Below, in pieces: positions 36,223 through 49,297 of a DNA stretch of 64,000 nt; position 1 is the first letter of the stretch; the number at the start of each line of letters is the position of its first letter. A program made the position numbers and the translations under genes. The notes under the pieces were generated by a model. The model had not been told where the DNA came from. It saw only the letters and a list, made by a program, of their open reading frames with translations, and did no database searches. Origin of the DNA: Oncomelania hupensis (taxonomy: Eukaryota > Mollusca > Gastropoda > Littorinimorpha > Pomatiopsidae); NCBI GenBank assembly GCA_036898135.1, contig CM072511.1:80974058-81038057 (forward strand), given 5' to 3'.

Positions 36223-36380
36223 CTGTATCTATTCCACCATCAAAAAAGGAGGCTACAAAGGTGACTGCGATCATGAGCCAGTGTGGTTGCTGCAAAACGG
36301 TGTGGCTGCTGTGCCTATGCCTATTGATACCAAATACGCCAGCAGCAGCAGCGACTTGTTAAAAATAGTGTACACCATAC
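36223..36380 (-). pseudogene. Copy A exon 3 (+2 frameshift)
   Basis: 158 bp against 156 in copy B. Two extra bases in the TGTGGTTGC segment shift the frame to a TGA shortly after FCSNHTG. Encodes VYTIFNKSLLLLAYL before the shift. Confidence 0.87.
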
Positions 36381-36539
36381 CTGTAAAATAAACTTCATGA
36401 ACTGTGAAGTACAGCAAGCGACACACACAAACACAGACACACTCACCCCCACACACACACACACCTACACACCCACCCCCACACACACACACACACACGC
36501 ACACACACACAACACACACATTTCGATTACTTTATTACA

Positions 36540-37239
36540 TCCCCTTGGGGTCATGAGCAATCTTGCCACTGTAGATTGTTCTAACCTATAAAGGGAAAAG
36601 TGAAAGCCCCAGTTGAAAACCTGTCTTGCCTTTGTAGGCATGACCACTTCACTGCGGCAACAGTACCCCCGTTGGGGTGCTGAAGGTTTCAGTATAAATA
36701 GTATCCCCACTTTCTGGAAATTTAGTGCTTTAAATTCCCACTGTCGCTGTCTTCCTCATTTACTCTTTCCCATTCCTGCTCTGTCCTATCACTCTGCTAT
36801 ACTATCTTCTTCTTCGCTAGATCAATGACCTACCTTTTTTCTTGAAAACTCTTCCTGGACAAGACTCCTTGTTTGTGTATGAGGTCTGTTGGATCAGCTT
36901 GGGAGTGTTGGACGCTTTCTGCCAGGTGGTCACTAGGGCTTCCTATGATGTTATTACTTAGCAATATAGGCATTTTACATGTATATGTTTTGTTAATTTA
37001 TAATGATGTTTGTATTCTATTTTGTTTTTGTAACCGGGGGTTCGAGTAGTTGGGGTAAAGCCTCAGCCGTCCCCTGCGTGGGATGTCTTTATTGTAAAGT
37101 GACTGGCCGGTGGAAAGCATTAAATTTTCCCACTAGGGTTGTTTCAGCAGATCTTTTATGCGGATCGGGGGTTGTCCGGTCCTGATTTGGCTCGGAAGAG
37201 TCCGCTGGACCTAAAGCAACAATCAATCAATCAATCAAA
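36540..37239 (+). mobile_element. SINE-like retroelement, copy 5 (long form)
   Basis: 700 bp, flanked by ACTTTATTACA at 36529-36539 and 37240-37250. The first 126 bp (CCCCTTGGGGTCATGAGC...) precede the usual start at 36666; the tail is (CAAT)n. It lies in intron 2 of copy A, and copy B lacks it at the matching site near 50810-50822. Confidence 0.92.
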
Positions 37240-37785
37240 ACTTTATTACAACCAAAACCGTTAATTTTAAGGCCTAAATTCAAAGGTTTGTTTACATTTG
37301 GCGAAATCGGGTTTACCCTAACATTGGCATTGGTATTACACTAAACAATGATAAATGGGGTTTTCGTTGCTCAAATCAACCGCTAAAGTTAGAATTTTCC
37401 ATTTCGGTTCTGAAAAGGGTTGATTTTCTTTGTTTTAACGGTACATCGATACCATAGCCGTGTGACATTTGACCATAATAATGAGTGAACCACAAGGCTT
37501 GAAGAAGGCGCCTTTGGTGTCTGGGGTAAGGTAGGGTTAATTTTATCAACCTAAAACGAAAAACCTTACGAGTAATTTTTTTTATGATTAACTGCTATTT
37601 TTAGCTCAATAATATTGGCTGTTGCTATTAATAGTGATTTATTCAGTTAAAAAAACTTTCGAAAGAGTTATTTTTTGTACGTTTTTTTGTGTGGGGCAAC
37701 ACTTTTGAATATTAAAAGAATCTGTCGGCGGGGCGTGGTGAAAGTGGATCTCTTTAACAGAGCGATATCATATCAAATTGCCTAC

Positions 37786-37915
37786 CTGTTGTAAAGACTC
37801 CAGAGAGGTAGCCGATAGCACTAGTAGTAAAGAAGACCGAGGCCTGCTGAACGTTAGTGTTGGTGATCAACTGAAGGTCCATCAATGCTGGACCTCTTAT
37901 GCTACCACAAATACC
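37786..37915 (-). pseudogene. Copy A exon 2
   Basis: 130 bp, phase 0 in and phase 1 out, encoding GPALMDLQLITNTNVQQASV and GYLSGVFTT. Acceptor GTCCAG, donor GTAGG. Open. Confidence 0.87.
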
Positions 37916-38205
37916 CTGGACAACACAATCAAACTATGCATTAAGTGATAAGTACATAAATGATTACAGTTATCTTATTAGTATATCGTCACGCTGATTT
38001 CTTCTGCTCTCAGACCCATACTGAGGATTCCTATTAGAGCTTGGGTCAATATAGCCAAGGAATTTGAAATTCCATCATCAACGTTAAGCACCTTCTTAAA
38101 AAGTAAGAAGACATAATTAATTATGAAGTGTTTGTGTGTTCGTATGAAAGCGTGAAGATGATACATTTGTGTGTGTTTTTAATTTATTTGTGCGCTTGAT
38201 TGTGA

Positions 38206-38375
<170 letters not shown>

Positions 38376-38571
38376 GTAAAACATGCTACAAGTGACAAAG
38401 CTCACTGCAGCCCACAGCTACGAAAATCGAGCTCTGTTTGTTAACATCCTTTAGTTCAGTAGTTTGAAGTTAAAAATTGGTGCGTTCAGTTAACATTGAC
38501 GTACGCATACCGCTGCAGTCCAGAAGGATAGAAGGAGGGAGAGGGAGTGTTTTTTGTTTTATTTTAAAATT

Positions 38572-38731
38572 AAAGTCATGTCATGTTCAGTTTCAATGGA
38601 CACCCAACCATGTAGGTATTGGCGGGAACGAAGCAGCCGGCGCCGCAGCCAAGGTCGTAACCAACTTCGCAGTAGTAACAACCGACATTGGCCTTTCTGG
38701 CAGCGAAGCTGAAAGACAGCGTTCCACATAA
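38572..38731 (+). pseudogene. RNase H fragment of a LINE
   Basis: The segment VQFQWTPNHVGIGGNEAAG followed by AAAKVVTNF is the C-terminal signature of the RNase H domain found in RNase H-bearing non-LTR elements (W-x-P-x-H-x-G-I-x-G-N-E). Upstream catalytic motifs and the RT are absent. It lies in intron 1 of transporter copy A. The frame ends at 38731. Confidence 0.7.
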
Positions 38732-38928
38732 ATGATCCAGAGTCTATCAGCACCAAGCCGCCTCCAGAAAGTGGTTTACAAAGACAGTGAAGAGGGGAGG
38801 TACTAGGTGTATTCCCTATTCACAGGCCCCCCCTCCCCCCCCCCAATATTCAGCCCCTCAAAAAACATTATTTGAAGGTTCAAACCAATATATTCCCCCT
38901 TTCTCTGGACTGATGCAAGTTAACAATA

Positions 38929-39850
38929 TCTGTGCTGAGACCATTTTCAAAGCACTGAAGGATTACTTGATCAGACTTGACTTGCCAGTGCAAAACTGTA
39001 GGGGCCAGGCCTACGACGGGGCGAGTAATTTTCAGGGTCATGTGTCAGGAGTTGCAAAAAGATTCAAAGATGAGATCCTTGCTGTGACTGAAGACTGAAG
39101 AGACAAGAGTTCTTCAAAGAAAACAAACGACTTGTGATGATGCAGTGAACGCTGCTGACATTTGTCTGAGAACACTGGAAAGCATGCGGCATGAAGATTG
39201 TTATGAGACATTTTTTGCTGACATCACAACAAAAGCTGCAAATTTGTGTGATGAGCCCTGCGTTCCTACACAGAAGCAGCCTCCACGAAGACTGGAGGAT
39301 GGCTCACAGGGTCACAGCTACTCTTGTCCATCTGCTTACTACAGACAGCAATACTGTGAGGCCATTGACAACATCAAAGAACATTTAAAGAGCCGGTTTG
39401 ATCAAATAGCTCTCGACTTACCAAGGAAAATTTAAGTTCTTCTAAGTGATGGAGCAGCAGGGAAGAGACCAAAAATTCCTCAAGAAATCAAAGATACATA
39501 TTCCGCTAACATCGACTTGGACAGACTCAAAACTCAGCTAGAATCCTCCCACATGCACTGGGTGACACCAGGAGGCGGCTAACTCTAGGATCACCATATT
39601 CCAAGCACTGCCGGATGAACTGAAAGCTTCTGACACTGTGCGACGGATGCTGAGTGAAGTGGATAAACTTCTCAGACTGTACTTCACCATCTCAACCACA
39701 AAAGGCAACGGCTGAACGCAGTTTTTCAGCCCTAAAGCGGGTAAAAACATACCTTCCGGCAACGATGACGCAGGAGCGTCTAAATAAATGTCTTATAATG
39801 CATTGTGTTCAAAGACAAAGTAGATCAACTAGACCTAGCGCAAATTGCTT
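38929..39850 (+). pseudogene. Decayed hAT-type transposase (ZMYM/DUF4371-like)
   Basis: Three out-of-frame segments resemble ZMYM1/DUF4371-type hAT-derived transposases. The first (to 39098) has LDLPVQNCRGQAYDGASNF. The second (39145-39435) has the helical insert region (CLRTLESMRHEDCYETFF, YRQQYCEAIDNIKEHL). The third (about 39654-39830) has the dimerisation domain ATAERSFSALKRVKTYL and MTQERLNKCLIMH. Stops and frameshifts separate them, so it is dead. It lies in intron 1 of copy A and is followed at once by a SINE-like element. Confidence 0.75.
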
Positions 39851-39862
39851 ACGAATGTATCA

Positions 39863-40444
39863 TCTTACCCCCGTTGGGGTGCCGGGGGTTTCAGTATAAA
39901 TAGTATCCCCACTTTCTGGAAATTTAGTGCTTTAAATTCCCACTGTCGCTGTCTTTCTCATTTGCTCTTTCTCATTCCTGCTCTTTTCTATCAATCTGCT
40001 ATACTATCGTCTTCTTAGCTAGACCAGTCTCCTACCTTTTTTCTTGAAAACTCTTCCGGGACAAGACTCCTTGTTTGTGTATGAGGTCTGTTGGATCAGC
40101 TTGGGAATATTGGACGCTTTCTGCCAGGTGGTCACTAGGGCTTCCTATGATGTTATTATTTAGCAATGTAGACATTTTATATGTATGTGTTTTGTTGATA
40201 ATTTATAATGATGTTTGTATTCTATTTTGTTTTTGTAAACGGGGGTTCGATAAGTTGGGGTGAAGCCTCAGCCGTCCCCTGCGTGGGATGTCTTTATTGT
40301 AAAGTGACTGGCTGGTGGAGAGCTTTCGGTTTTACCACTAGGGTTGTTTCAGCAGATCTTTTATGCGGATCGGGGGTTGTCCGGTCCTGATTTGGCTCGG
40401 AAGAGTCCACTGGACCTAAAGCAATAATAATGTAATGTAATGTA
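39863..40444 (+). mobile_element. SINE-like retroelement, copy 6
   Basis: A plus-strand copy with the CCCCCGTTGGGGTGCC start at 39868 and a (TGTAA)n tail. ACGAATGTATCA (39851-39862) and ACGAATTTATCA (40445-40456) form the target duplication. Confidence 0.88.
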
Positions 40445-40725
40445 ACGAATTTATCAATACAAATGAACGCCATAAGGCATACTTTGGAAAATTAACGGTG
40501 TAATTTCCCATGCCAAATGACATGCATGACTGCTGTTTTTGTTACTGTGATGGATCAACATTGTCAGGTCAGTTTCTCTCCATTTCTCTCTACCCTCCCT
40601 CCTCCCCCCATCTCTCTCTCTCTCTCTCTCTCTTATATGCACAGTTGTAGAAATATATGATATATCTTTTTTTTTCTCTCACATAGTGTCTATGAAAATG
40701 GTTCAAATTATTTGGAGTAAATGTC

Positions 40726-42399
40726 CAGGGCCGGGGTGGGGGGAGGGGGGGGTACCTGGGTTCTAGAACCCCCCCGCCAAATAAAAAAAATTGAATTTTT
40801 TTTATGCAAAGAGTTTCAATTTTTTAAAAATTGTTTTTAAAACATTGCAGTTTTTGGTCACTTTTGGTCCAACGTACAAGGAATTATTTATAGTCAATTC
40901 AACGGAAATCCATTTCAAGGGATCCGTTGAAACGTCCAAAGCGTTTTCCCGTTGAAACGACCAAGTAACCCAACCCCTAAACCTAAATTAGTAAATGCAG
41001 CCATATTTTCTTGTTCTGGCCGCAAGCCTCTTCCAGCACCTTCACCTTCATACTGCCCTAATCCACCAAACACGACTTTTTAGAAATATTAATTAAGATG
41101 TTAAGTTGATAATTATGACAATTCGTTGTAACGAACATCCATTGAAACGACCATCGCTGAATCGTCCAAAAACATCGTTGAAATGGAAACCCTTGACAGT
41201 GAAGCTGCAGAAAAGGACAAAAGATGTTGTCGATACCTACAAGGAAATCAAAGAAGTCAGTAACTGCATGTCTTCTATTAGAAGAGATTTCGACACAGCG
41301 TTCGTTGCCTGGTTTGGTGAAATCAGCAAAGTGGCAAATGCTTTGACAACTGGTGTTATTGTTCCTCGTCAAGCATCCCGACAGACTCTCCGTGACAACC
41401 AACCTGCGGCCACTCCAGAAGAATATTTCAAGATTTGCATTGCCATTCCTTTCTTGGAACACCTGTCAACCGAATTGGACTCGAGGTTCAAAAATGCTGG
41501 CCTAGCAGTTGATGGTCTCTGTCTGGTGCCAAGCACTTTAATAGACAACCAGGATGGTTTCAAGCAGGTTCCAGAAGGGGTGAAGACACTGGCAATGTTG
41601 TGGGAGTCTGACCTACCAGACAACGCTACCCTTGATGCAGAATACCAACGGTGGGTTTGCAAATGGCGAAGTGCTGCTGAGAATGCGACAGCTATCATCC
41701 CATCCACGGCATCAGAAGCACTGAAACATTGTGACAGGGATTTTTATCCCAACCTGTTCATCATGCTAAAGAACCTTTGCACCCTGCCTGTCACTACTGC
41801 CGAGTGTGAGCGTTCAAACAGTCAGTTGTGCAACCTGAAAAACTACCTGCGCTCTACAATGGGGCACAGAGACTCAATGGACTTGCTTTAATGAAAGTGC
41901 ACAGGGATGTTGATATTGACTTCAAAGAGGCAGTGAACTGTTTTGCCAGAAGATACAATTCACAAATGGTACTAATGCCGAGAAACCTAGTGCAGCAAGA
42001 CTGAATTAAATGAAAGCAAGGCGGTGATGTTCATAAAGTACAAGGTAAAGCTTTATACCGTTAACGATCAACAAAAAAGTAGTGAATAATAATAGTATAC
42101 AAAACATCTCTGCTGATAAATAAATGTTTGTGTGTGTGTTGGTTTTTTTTTAAGGGAGGGGCAGAGGATAATAATTGTACCCCAGAGTTTGTCAGTTCAA
42201 TTGTTCAAAAAGCTCAAAGTCCCAGACCATCACAAATGGCTTTTTCAAGGTTCAGATTGCACCTGATTGCACCATTTTGCATCCTTGAAGAAAAAAAAAT
42301 CCGGGGGAGCATGCCCCCGGACCACCCTAGAAGGCTCGGCGCTTCGCGCCTTCGCTGAATCTGTAACCTCCCCCTCGACTTTTCCAAGGTCCGGCCCTG
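40726..42399 (+). mobile_element. hAT-like element with 5-bp target duplication and transposase remnant
   Basis: The ends CAGGGCCGG (40726-40734) and CCGGCCCTG (42391-42399) are inverted, with ATGTC duplicated at 40721-40725 and 42400-42404. Inside lie a broken transposase (41106-42004) and a near-palindrome at 42300-42321. It is in intron 1 of transporter copy A. Confidence 0.8.
41106..42004 (+). pseudogene. hAT transposase C-terminal half, frameshifted near the end
   Basis: The frame 41106-41891 encodes a mid-to-C-terminal hAT transposase similar to the 52-kDa PRKR-inhibitor repressor (THAP12)-like group. RRDFDTAFVAWFGEISKVAN and EHLSTELDSRF are followed by the dimerisation region LCTLPVTTAECERSNSQLC and LKNYLRSTMG. 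A one-base loss near 41865-41870 shifts the frame; the expected end continues in another frame (LNGLALMKVHRDVDIDF) to a TGA at 42002-42004. The N-terminal DNA-binding part and the first catalytic Asp region are missing. The element is bounded by 5-bp duplications, so this belongs to an internally deleted copy. Confidence 0.8.
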
Positions 42400-42404
42400 A
42401 TGTC

Positions 42405-43559
42405 TGTGAATAAAATGGGTGTGTGCCCCCCCACCCCCCCCCACCCCAATCCTGAACAGCTTCCGCCGCCTGTGCTATTATAGCCAAAGTGCTGTCGCCG
42501 ATAGTTTACAGATTGAGAGAGAGAAGACTTTTAAAATGCGATTCCCACGTCAACAATGCTGTTGCGGTTCCCACTTAACTTTTATTGGCATTTTTCAAAC
42601 TTTCAATGGAAAAAAACAATGGGTGTGTGGTAAATGGCAAATGAGCCTTTATTGGATAAAAAAGACAAAACAAGGAGAAACTCCTATCATATTCAAAATT
42701 TTGTTCTGGACTGATGTATTTTATCTGAATATGTATGTACTGTACATTTCCTCGTTCATTTATTATATTACAGTTTTTAAGTTTCTTATGGTTCTTATTG
42801 TTATGTACATTATAAGACTTTTACTGCCTAAATAGTTTTTGACTATGGCAGTTGAAAATAAAATTACTACTTCTGCTAGTACTAGCTCGGATCGACCGCA
42901 AAATTGCACTTTATTGATATCTTCTACCCATTATATTTATGTTTCAAGATTCCATTCATACCAAACAACCTATGCCACACGATATCTCAACTGAGAAGTA
43001 ATACCGCTCAAAATTGAAATTTTATTTTAAACCTTTAGTACAAGTTCTGTTCCTGTTATTAGGCACAAAAAAGTCTATTTACGGTATCCCTACCGACCCT
43101 AAACTCTTTTGGGATCGTCTGGGGAAAAAAATTGAAAAAGGGACCAAAAATATCGCACCCAAGGTGCAAAAGGTTTAAAAAAAAAAAAAAAGAAGAAGAA
43201 GCCGACCAACCACCCGTATTTTTTTCCCCTATAATACCGTAAACAGACATATTATTTTGGGGGTGGGGGTAGGGGTGGGCCTTATAAACTTACTGACGTA
43301 GTTTACTGAGGTTATATACTGGTATAGTTTTGCTATTATCAGCCGTCGGTATAAGTTTCTGCTCCGATCCTTTTTGCTCACATGATGTACATGTAGGCTA
43401 TTATACAGAATGTAACTATAGGATACACAATGATTTTATATTATTTTGAGGAAAGAAAGAAGAAGATGATGATAATAAGCGCCACCACCAACTACGACGA
43501 CAAAATAGACAATAAACACGAAAACCGCCACCACCACCAAACATCAATATACATGCACA
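42405..43559. other. No gene seen
   Basis: The 138-aa ORF at 42419-42835 starts in a C-rich run and has no recognised domain. A possible small TIR element lies at 43073-43248 (GTCTATTTACGGTAT against its complement with one change). Both are in intron 1 of copy A. Confidence 0.4.
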
Positions 43560-43883
43560 CAGTGGCGTAGCTAGGGATTTGGGGACCAGTGGGGCTTGGC
43601 CTCTTTGGGGGCCCCTGCATTTTGACATTTAACATCATGACATGAGATAATGTACTCACGCGTGTTGATACAGGTAATTTTGAAATCCTTAATCTGTGTG
43701 GAATACATGCAATAGAGTCACTAACCTATATAACAACGTGAATAGCAAGATTACATGGCGGTGGCGTAATATTTAATGTAAAAAAAAAATTTTCAACACT
43801 CCTTTGGGGACCCCCCTCAAGTGGGGGCCAGGGGGGACTTTCGAATTTGGACCCCCCCTCCCCCTCCCCTAGCTACGCCACTG
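43560..43883. mobile_element. hAT MITE (CAGTGGCGTAGC ends)
   Basis: A 324-bp insert with ends CAGTGGCGTAGCTAGGG and the complement CCCTAGCTACGCCACTG. A perfect 8-bp duplication CATGCACA flanks it (43552-43559, 43884-43891). These ends are common among animal hAT elements. No ORF. Confidence 0.92.
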
Positions 43884-43949
43884 CATGCACACCCAAAAAG
43901 GGTGATTCAGAAAACAAAAGTTGAACATTAAAATTCTATTAAAACATAC

Positions 43950-44126
43950 CGTTGAAAAGACACTGAGGCACAGCCATACGGTTCTAACGACTTCTCGACG
44001 AAAGCGTGCGTTCTCTCTCATTAGAGACATGAGGTTCTGTCCATTTTGACCCCTAAACTGATCTGGATCTAAAAAACGTTCTTTTGTTCCATTACATCCT
44101 ATTTCTGTCTCTGGTGATTCTGCCAT
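43950..44126 (-). pseudogene. Copy A exon 1 (start exon)
   Basis: Encodes 59 residues from ATG 44126 (context AAAATGG). It has a hydrophilic start (MAESPETEIGCNG), then RRENARFRREVV-type basic residues and the beginning of helix 1 (TVWLCLSVFST). The donor GTATG follows in phase 0, matching exon 2's phase-0 start so that helix 1 continues as GICGSIRGPALMDLQ. The join is inferred from phase and family pattern. The exon itself is open. Confidence 0.7.
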
Positions 44127-45083
44127 TTTGATAAAATGTGGAATTTGATTTTTTCACTCAGATGGTGTAATAATACACTTTTTTTTTTAAACAGTGCACG
44201 TTTTAAGAAAGAAGAGAGCTAGCAATCGAAAGTTTAGAATGCAGCGGTGAACTAATGAGATACGTTTTTCTTCCACTAACACAGTAACGGTAGAGAAAAA
44301 CAAAATGGTGAACTGATCATGCACACAGCTTTAACTGCACTTGGAACTGAATCAAATGTAGAAAATCTCTGCTACTATACTGACAGCTAGTTAATAGATA
44401 AGAAGAAACTAGAGCAAAAGATGGTCATTTTCAGTGTAGTAATCTAATTCATTGCGAGACAACCTTAAATATATAGTTTAAAAAAGCAAATTGTGGTTAT
44501 TTTGTTTCTATCGTTTTCCAGCAACAGCCAAAATAGGGGACATAACATGAGAAATGAAATAAAACAGAAAGAAAATGTAGGAAAGTAAGCATTGAATATA
44601 TGAGCAGTATCAAGCATTGCTTTTTTTATCAGGCTATTTGACACGTTAAGGGGGTTTGTATATTTGGATTGGGGCATCGCTTTGAGCATTTGTTATATAT
44701 CCAATAGATTTCAATATCGTGTCTGTCACATCCACTGCCTCTGCCACAGCGGATACACCAATGTGTGCTTACCACACGAGAAACAACCACCTCGAAAATT
44801 AACACAAAAAGCACCAGAGGGAACAATTACAACGTTTTTATTCACACAAAAAAGACCTAACCTAGATATTTATATAAACAGACCGCCCGTATACCCACAA
44901 TCACAATTAACTATAATGAAAACAAAACTGGTAAACAAACAATAATAATAAAGAACATAAAGGTTTTATTTAGTCTTTCTTTTTACAGCTTATACAATTT
45001 CGCAAATGGCTGTATAATGATTAATTATTGAACTAAAGATCTGCACAAGATATTAACTATACACAACGCTTAATAATATTAAA
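44127..45083. other. No gene seen; likely 5' flank of copy A
   Basis: There are no supported ORFs. In minus sense this is immediately upstream of the start exon, so it would contain the promoter or 5'UTR, but no TATA-like element or initiator is convincing. Confidence 0.4.
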
Positions 45084-46500
<1,417 letters not shown>

Positions 46501-46824
46501 CTATACAGCCACCTCAACATCACGTTGCGTGTTGTCATTTAGTTTCAACAGTCGTTCAGTAATTGGAAGAGACTCCTCCTCTTCCTCCCGAGGCCCTTTC
46601 GGTCTTAACAAACCATCAGAATGTTCAATAGCACAACTATTTTCGCCTATTCTTTCTTCGATCTCTGTAAATGTTGTTTTGCCAAGGGACGTAAGCCTTT
46701 TCCGTACGATCAGTCGAGAAAAAAGCAGAAGACAGTAGAAGCAGAGTACTGACAGTATGGTCTCCCCTAGCATGACGTAAGCCAGCCAGATGGCGCCGTG
46801 AACGTTCATTAGGTAGCCAATCAT
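46501..46824 (-). CDS. Copy B exon 6 (terminal)
   Basis: Encodes MIGYLMNVHGAIWLAYVMLG, a last helix and a 60-residue hydrophilic tail to the stop; 107 residues. The acceptor TTTCAG precedes 46824. Confidence 0.87.
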   Translation of the reverse strand: MIGYLMNVHGAIWLAYVMLGETILSVLCFYCLLLFSRLIVRKRLTSLGKTTFTEIEERIGENSCAIEHSDGLLRPKGPREEEEESLPITERLLKLNDNTQRDVEVAV

Positions 46825-49265
46825 CTGAAATCAGAGGTGAAAAATACGAAGATTTATGGTATTTGCAGACTAACTATTATAAAATCAGATGTGAAAAAGA
46901 AGAGTTTCGTGATTTGCAGACAAACTATTATGGGAAGTGTCAACCAGATCCAATGAACCTGCATGGCAACCAACAGCCAACTGTCAACCATAAGGCTCCC
47001 AATCAAGCTAAAAGTGTTTTTTTCAAATCAACTCACCATAGAATTGGTGACACTAGCTGCAGCTGAGGCAATCATTACAGCGGAAGTGGCCTTGCCAGTC
47101 ATAGGTAGCAACTCCGCCTCAGCCCAAGAAAGGCCAGTCGGGAAAATGACTGCCATGGATGTTCCACCCAGAACGCAGCTCACCTGAAACGGTAGTTAAA
47201 CTAACACATTAGAGCATGCACAATGATGAAAGGGTGCAGGGTGACTTGAACAACTCAAATAAAGAGAGAAAATAGGCTCATTGTAAGTGATATTTACGTC
47301 ACAAGTTCAGTTTGTGGACGAAATTTGTTAGACCACAAGAACAAAACATTAATCCTAACACTATGTCCAACGTCTGCAGAATTGATACCGCAATTTTTTT
47401 AAAAAACCCATTGTTAGTAGATATATTCTAAGATTTTTATAGCTTTTTAACTCGATTTGAATTGATAACTGTAACTCACCCACAGCCCCCAATGGACTGC
47501 AAACAACGAGAACAATAGGAAGCCGAACAAAGAGGAAAAGAGGAGAGCGAAGCAAACGGTCAAGAGCTGTACGTGGCTCAGACATCTGACAATGAAGATG
47601 CCGAGGAAGCGACTGACGGCGAATGAGATCCAGTAGACGGAGGTGAGAAGAGCGCCCTCGGTCTTGCTCCATTGAACCTGGTGCACGACGTAATAGGTCA
47701 AGAAAGAAGGAAAAGTGTCCTCTACTGTACAGTAGATAAAGTAGAAGAAGCAGAGCCACAACACAGCCACGGCGTGTACAACCCTCGGCAACTCGCCTTG
47801 ATCCTGCTTTGTCTTTTGTTCTCCGACTTCTCGGGATGTTTTTTCGTCGCTGTCTTCTTCATGAGTTCTCTGGTCCTTGTTATATCTGTGCTGTTGTTGT
47901 CGCTTTGCATGCACGTAGTCCACAGCGAATGGAAAGGCCGGTAGCAGAACCACCAATGCGCAGATTACAAAAGCGTAGTGAACTCGTGTTTTCTTGCCAA
48001 ACCCTTCTTCATCGCTTTCTGCAGTAGCGTTGTTGACTGAAAAATCCTCTGGTATCGCCAATAATGATTTGTTCTTCAAGGCTGCATTCGTCCACTCAGT
48101 CTCGTTTATCCCCACAGTATATTCTTCAGTTCTGTCCAGGCTGGTGGTGCTCAAGCTAAGATTGCCCATGAAGAAATCGTTGGTGCTGAGATTGCTTGTG
48201 CTGAGACCGGTCATGGTGGGATTACCCATGGCGAGATTACTCGTGCTGAAATTGGTGTTGTTGAGACTGTTGATGGTGAGATTGTTGGCAATGATGAGTT
48301 GATCCAGGTTAGGGGTGGGCGCCAAGAAAGGTTCAACAATGAGCGGTGCAACCAGCGCTCCCACGGCCCAGGTGAAATGGAGGGCCTGCATAGCCGTTGC
48401 CCGGTTTTGGACTTCCCGTTTCCATGTCCTTAACAAATCAGCGTTACACACTGGGGACAAACAACCAAACAGAACAAAAATGAGAGGTAGTTTTGGGATC
48501 GATGATAGGGCAACAAAATGTAACATAATAAAAAGCTTTGTATGTTATGCAATAAATTTATGAACAAACATCCTTAAAATGATTAAGCTTGAATTAAGGC
48601 AATCTATTTGTCATTTCCGTTTAAGGTTTAAGATCTTGCAAAAACGACGACAACGACGACGACAAAGAAGAAGACAATATAAACTGTTGTCCGACCTAAA
48701 CAAAATATGATGCATAGCTTTTGTTTTGTTTGTGTTTTTATTTTCAGACGAAGAAGAGACTTGACTTTTGACTTTTTGACTTTTGACAGTTTTTATTAGG
48801 TCTCCGGTTCATACAGTTTGGGGAATGGGGTTACAATGGGGAGAAAATAAACACAAATCAACACACACATACACTCACACACGCATACACATTTCATATC
48901 AATACAAATTAAATACAGAATAAATAAAATGCATAAGAACTTTCTCACTTCACGTTTACTTAATTTCCATCTTTTTGTCATATCTTTTCTTCCCATAACT
49001 GTTCTTTTTTATTTTGTTTTTAATTTTTATAAATATTTTAAATGTTTTTTTTGCCTCTTGTTTCTTTTCTTCCTTTCTTATAATTTTATTTCCTTTTCAT
49101 TTAAAAAAAAAGATGTTTTCCCTTTATTTTTTTTCTCTTTTTTAGCATTTTTTCTTTCACTTTTGAGTTCTTATTTCTTTTATAACATGTATTTATGAAT
49201 ACACATACAAATGCTAAAAGCACATTTAGCAATCACGAAACGTCTTTTCCATTTTCAAAAATAGC

Positions 49266-49297
<32 letters not shown>

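Noticed and set aside
38054..38101. Extra transporter exon upstream of copy A exon 2
   Set aside because: The minus-strand ORF at 37978-38166 is open but matches no family segment, and the exon 1-exon 2 phases already fit without it.
43073..43248. Small TIR element (GTCTATTTACGGTAT ends)
   Set aside because: A 15-bp inverted repeat with one change is present, but there is no clear target duplication or second copy; kept only as a possibility.
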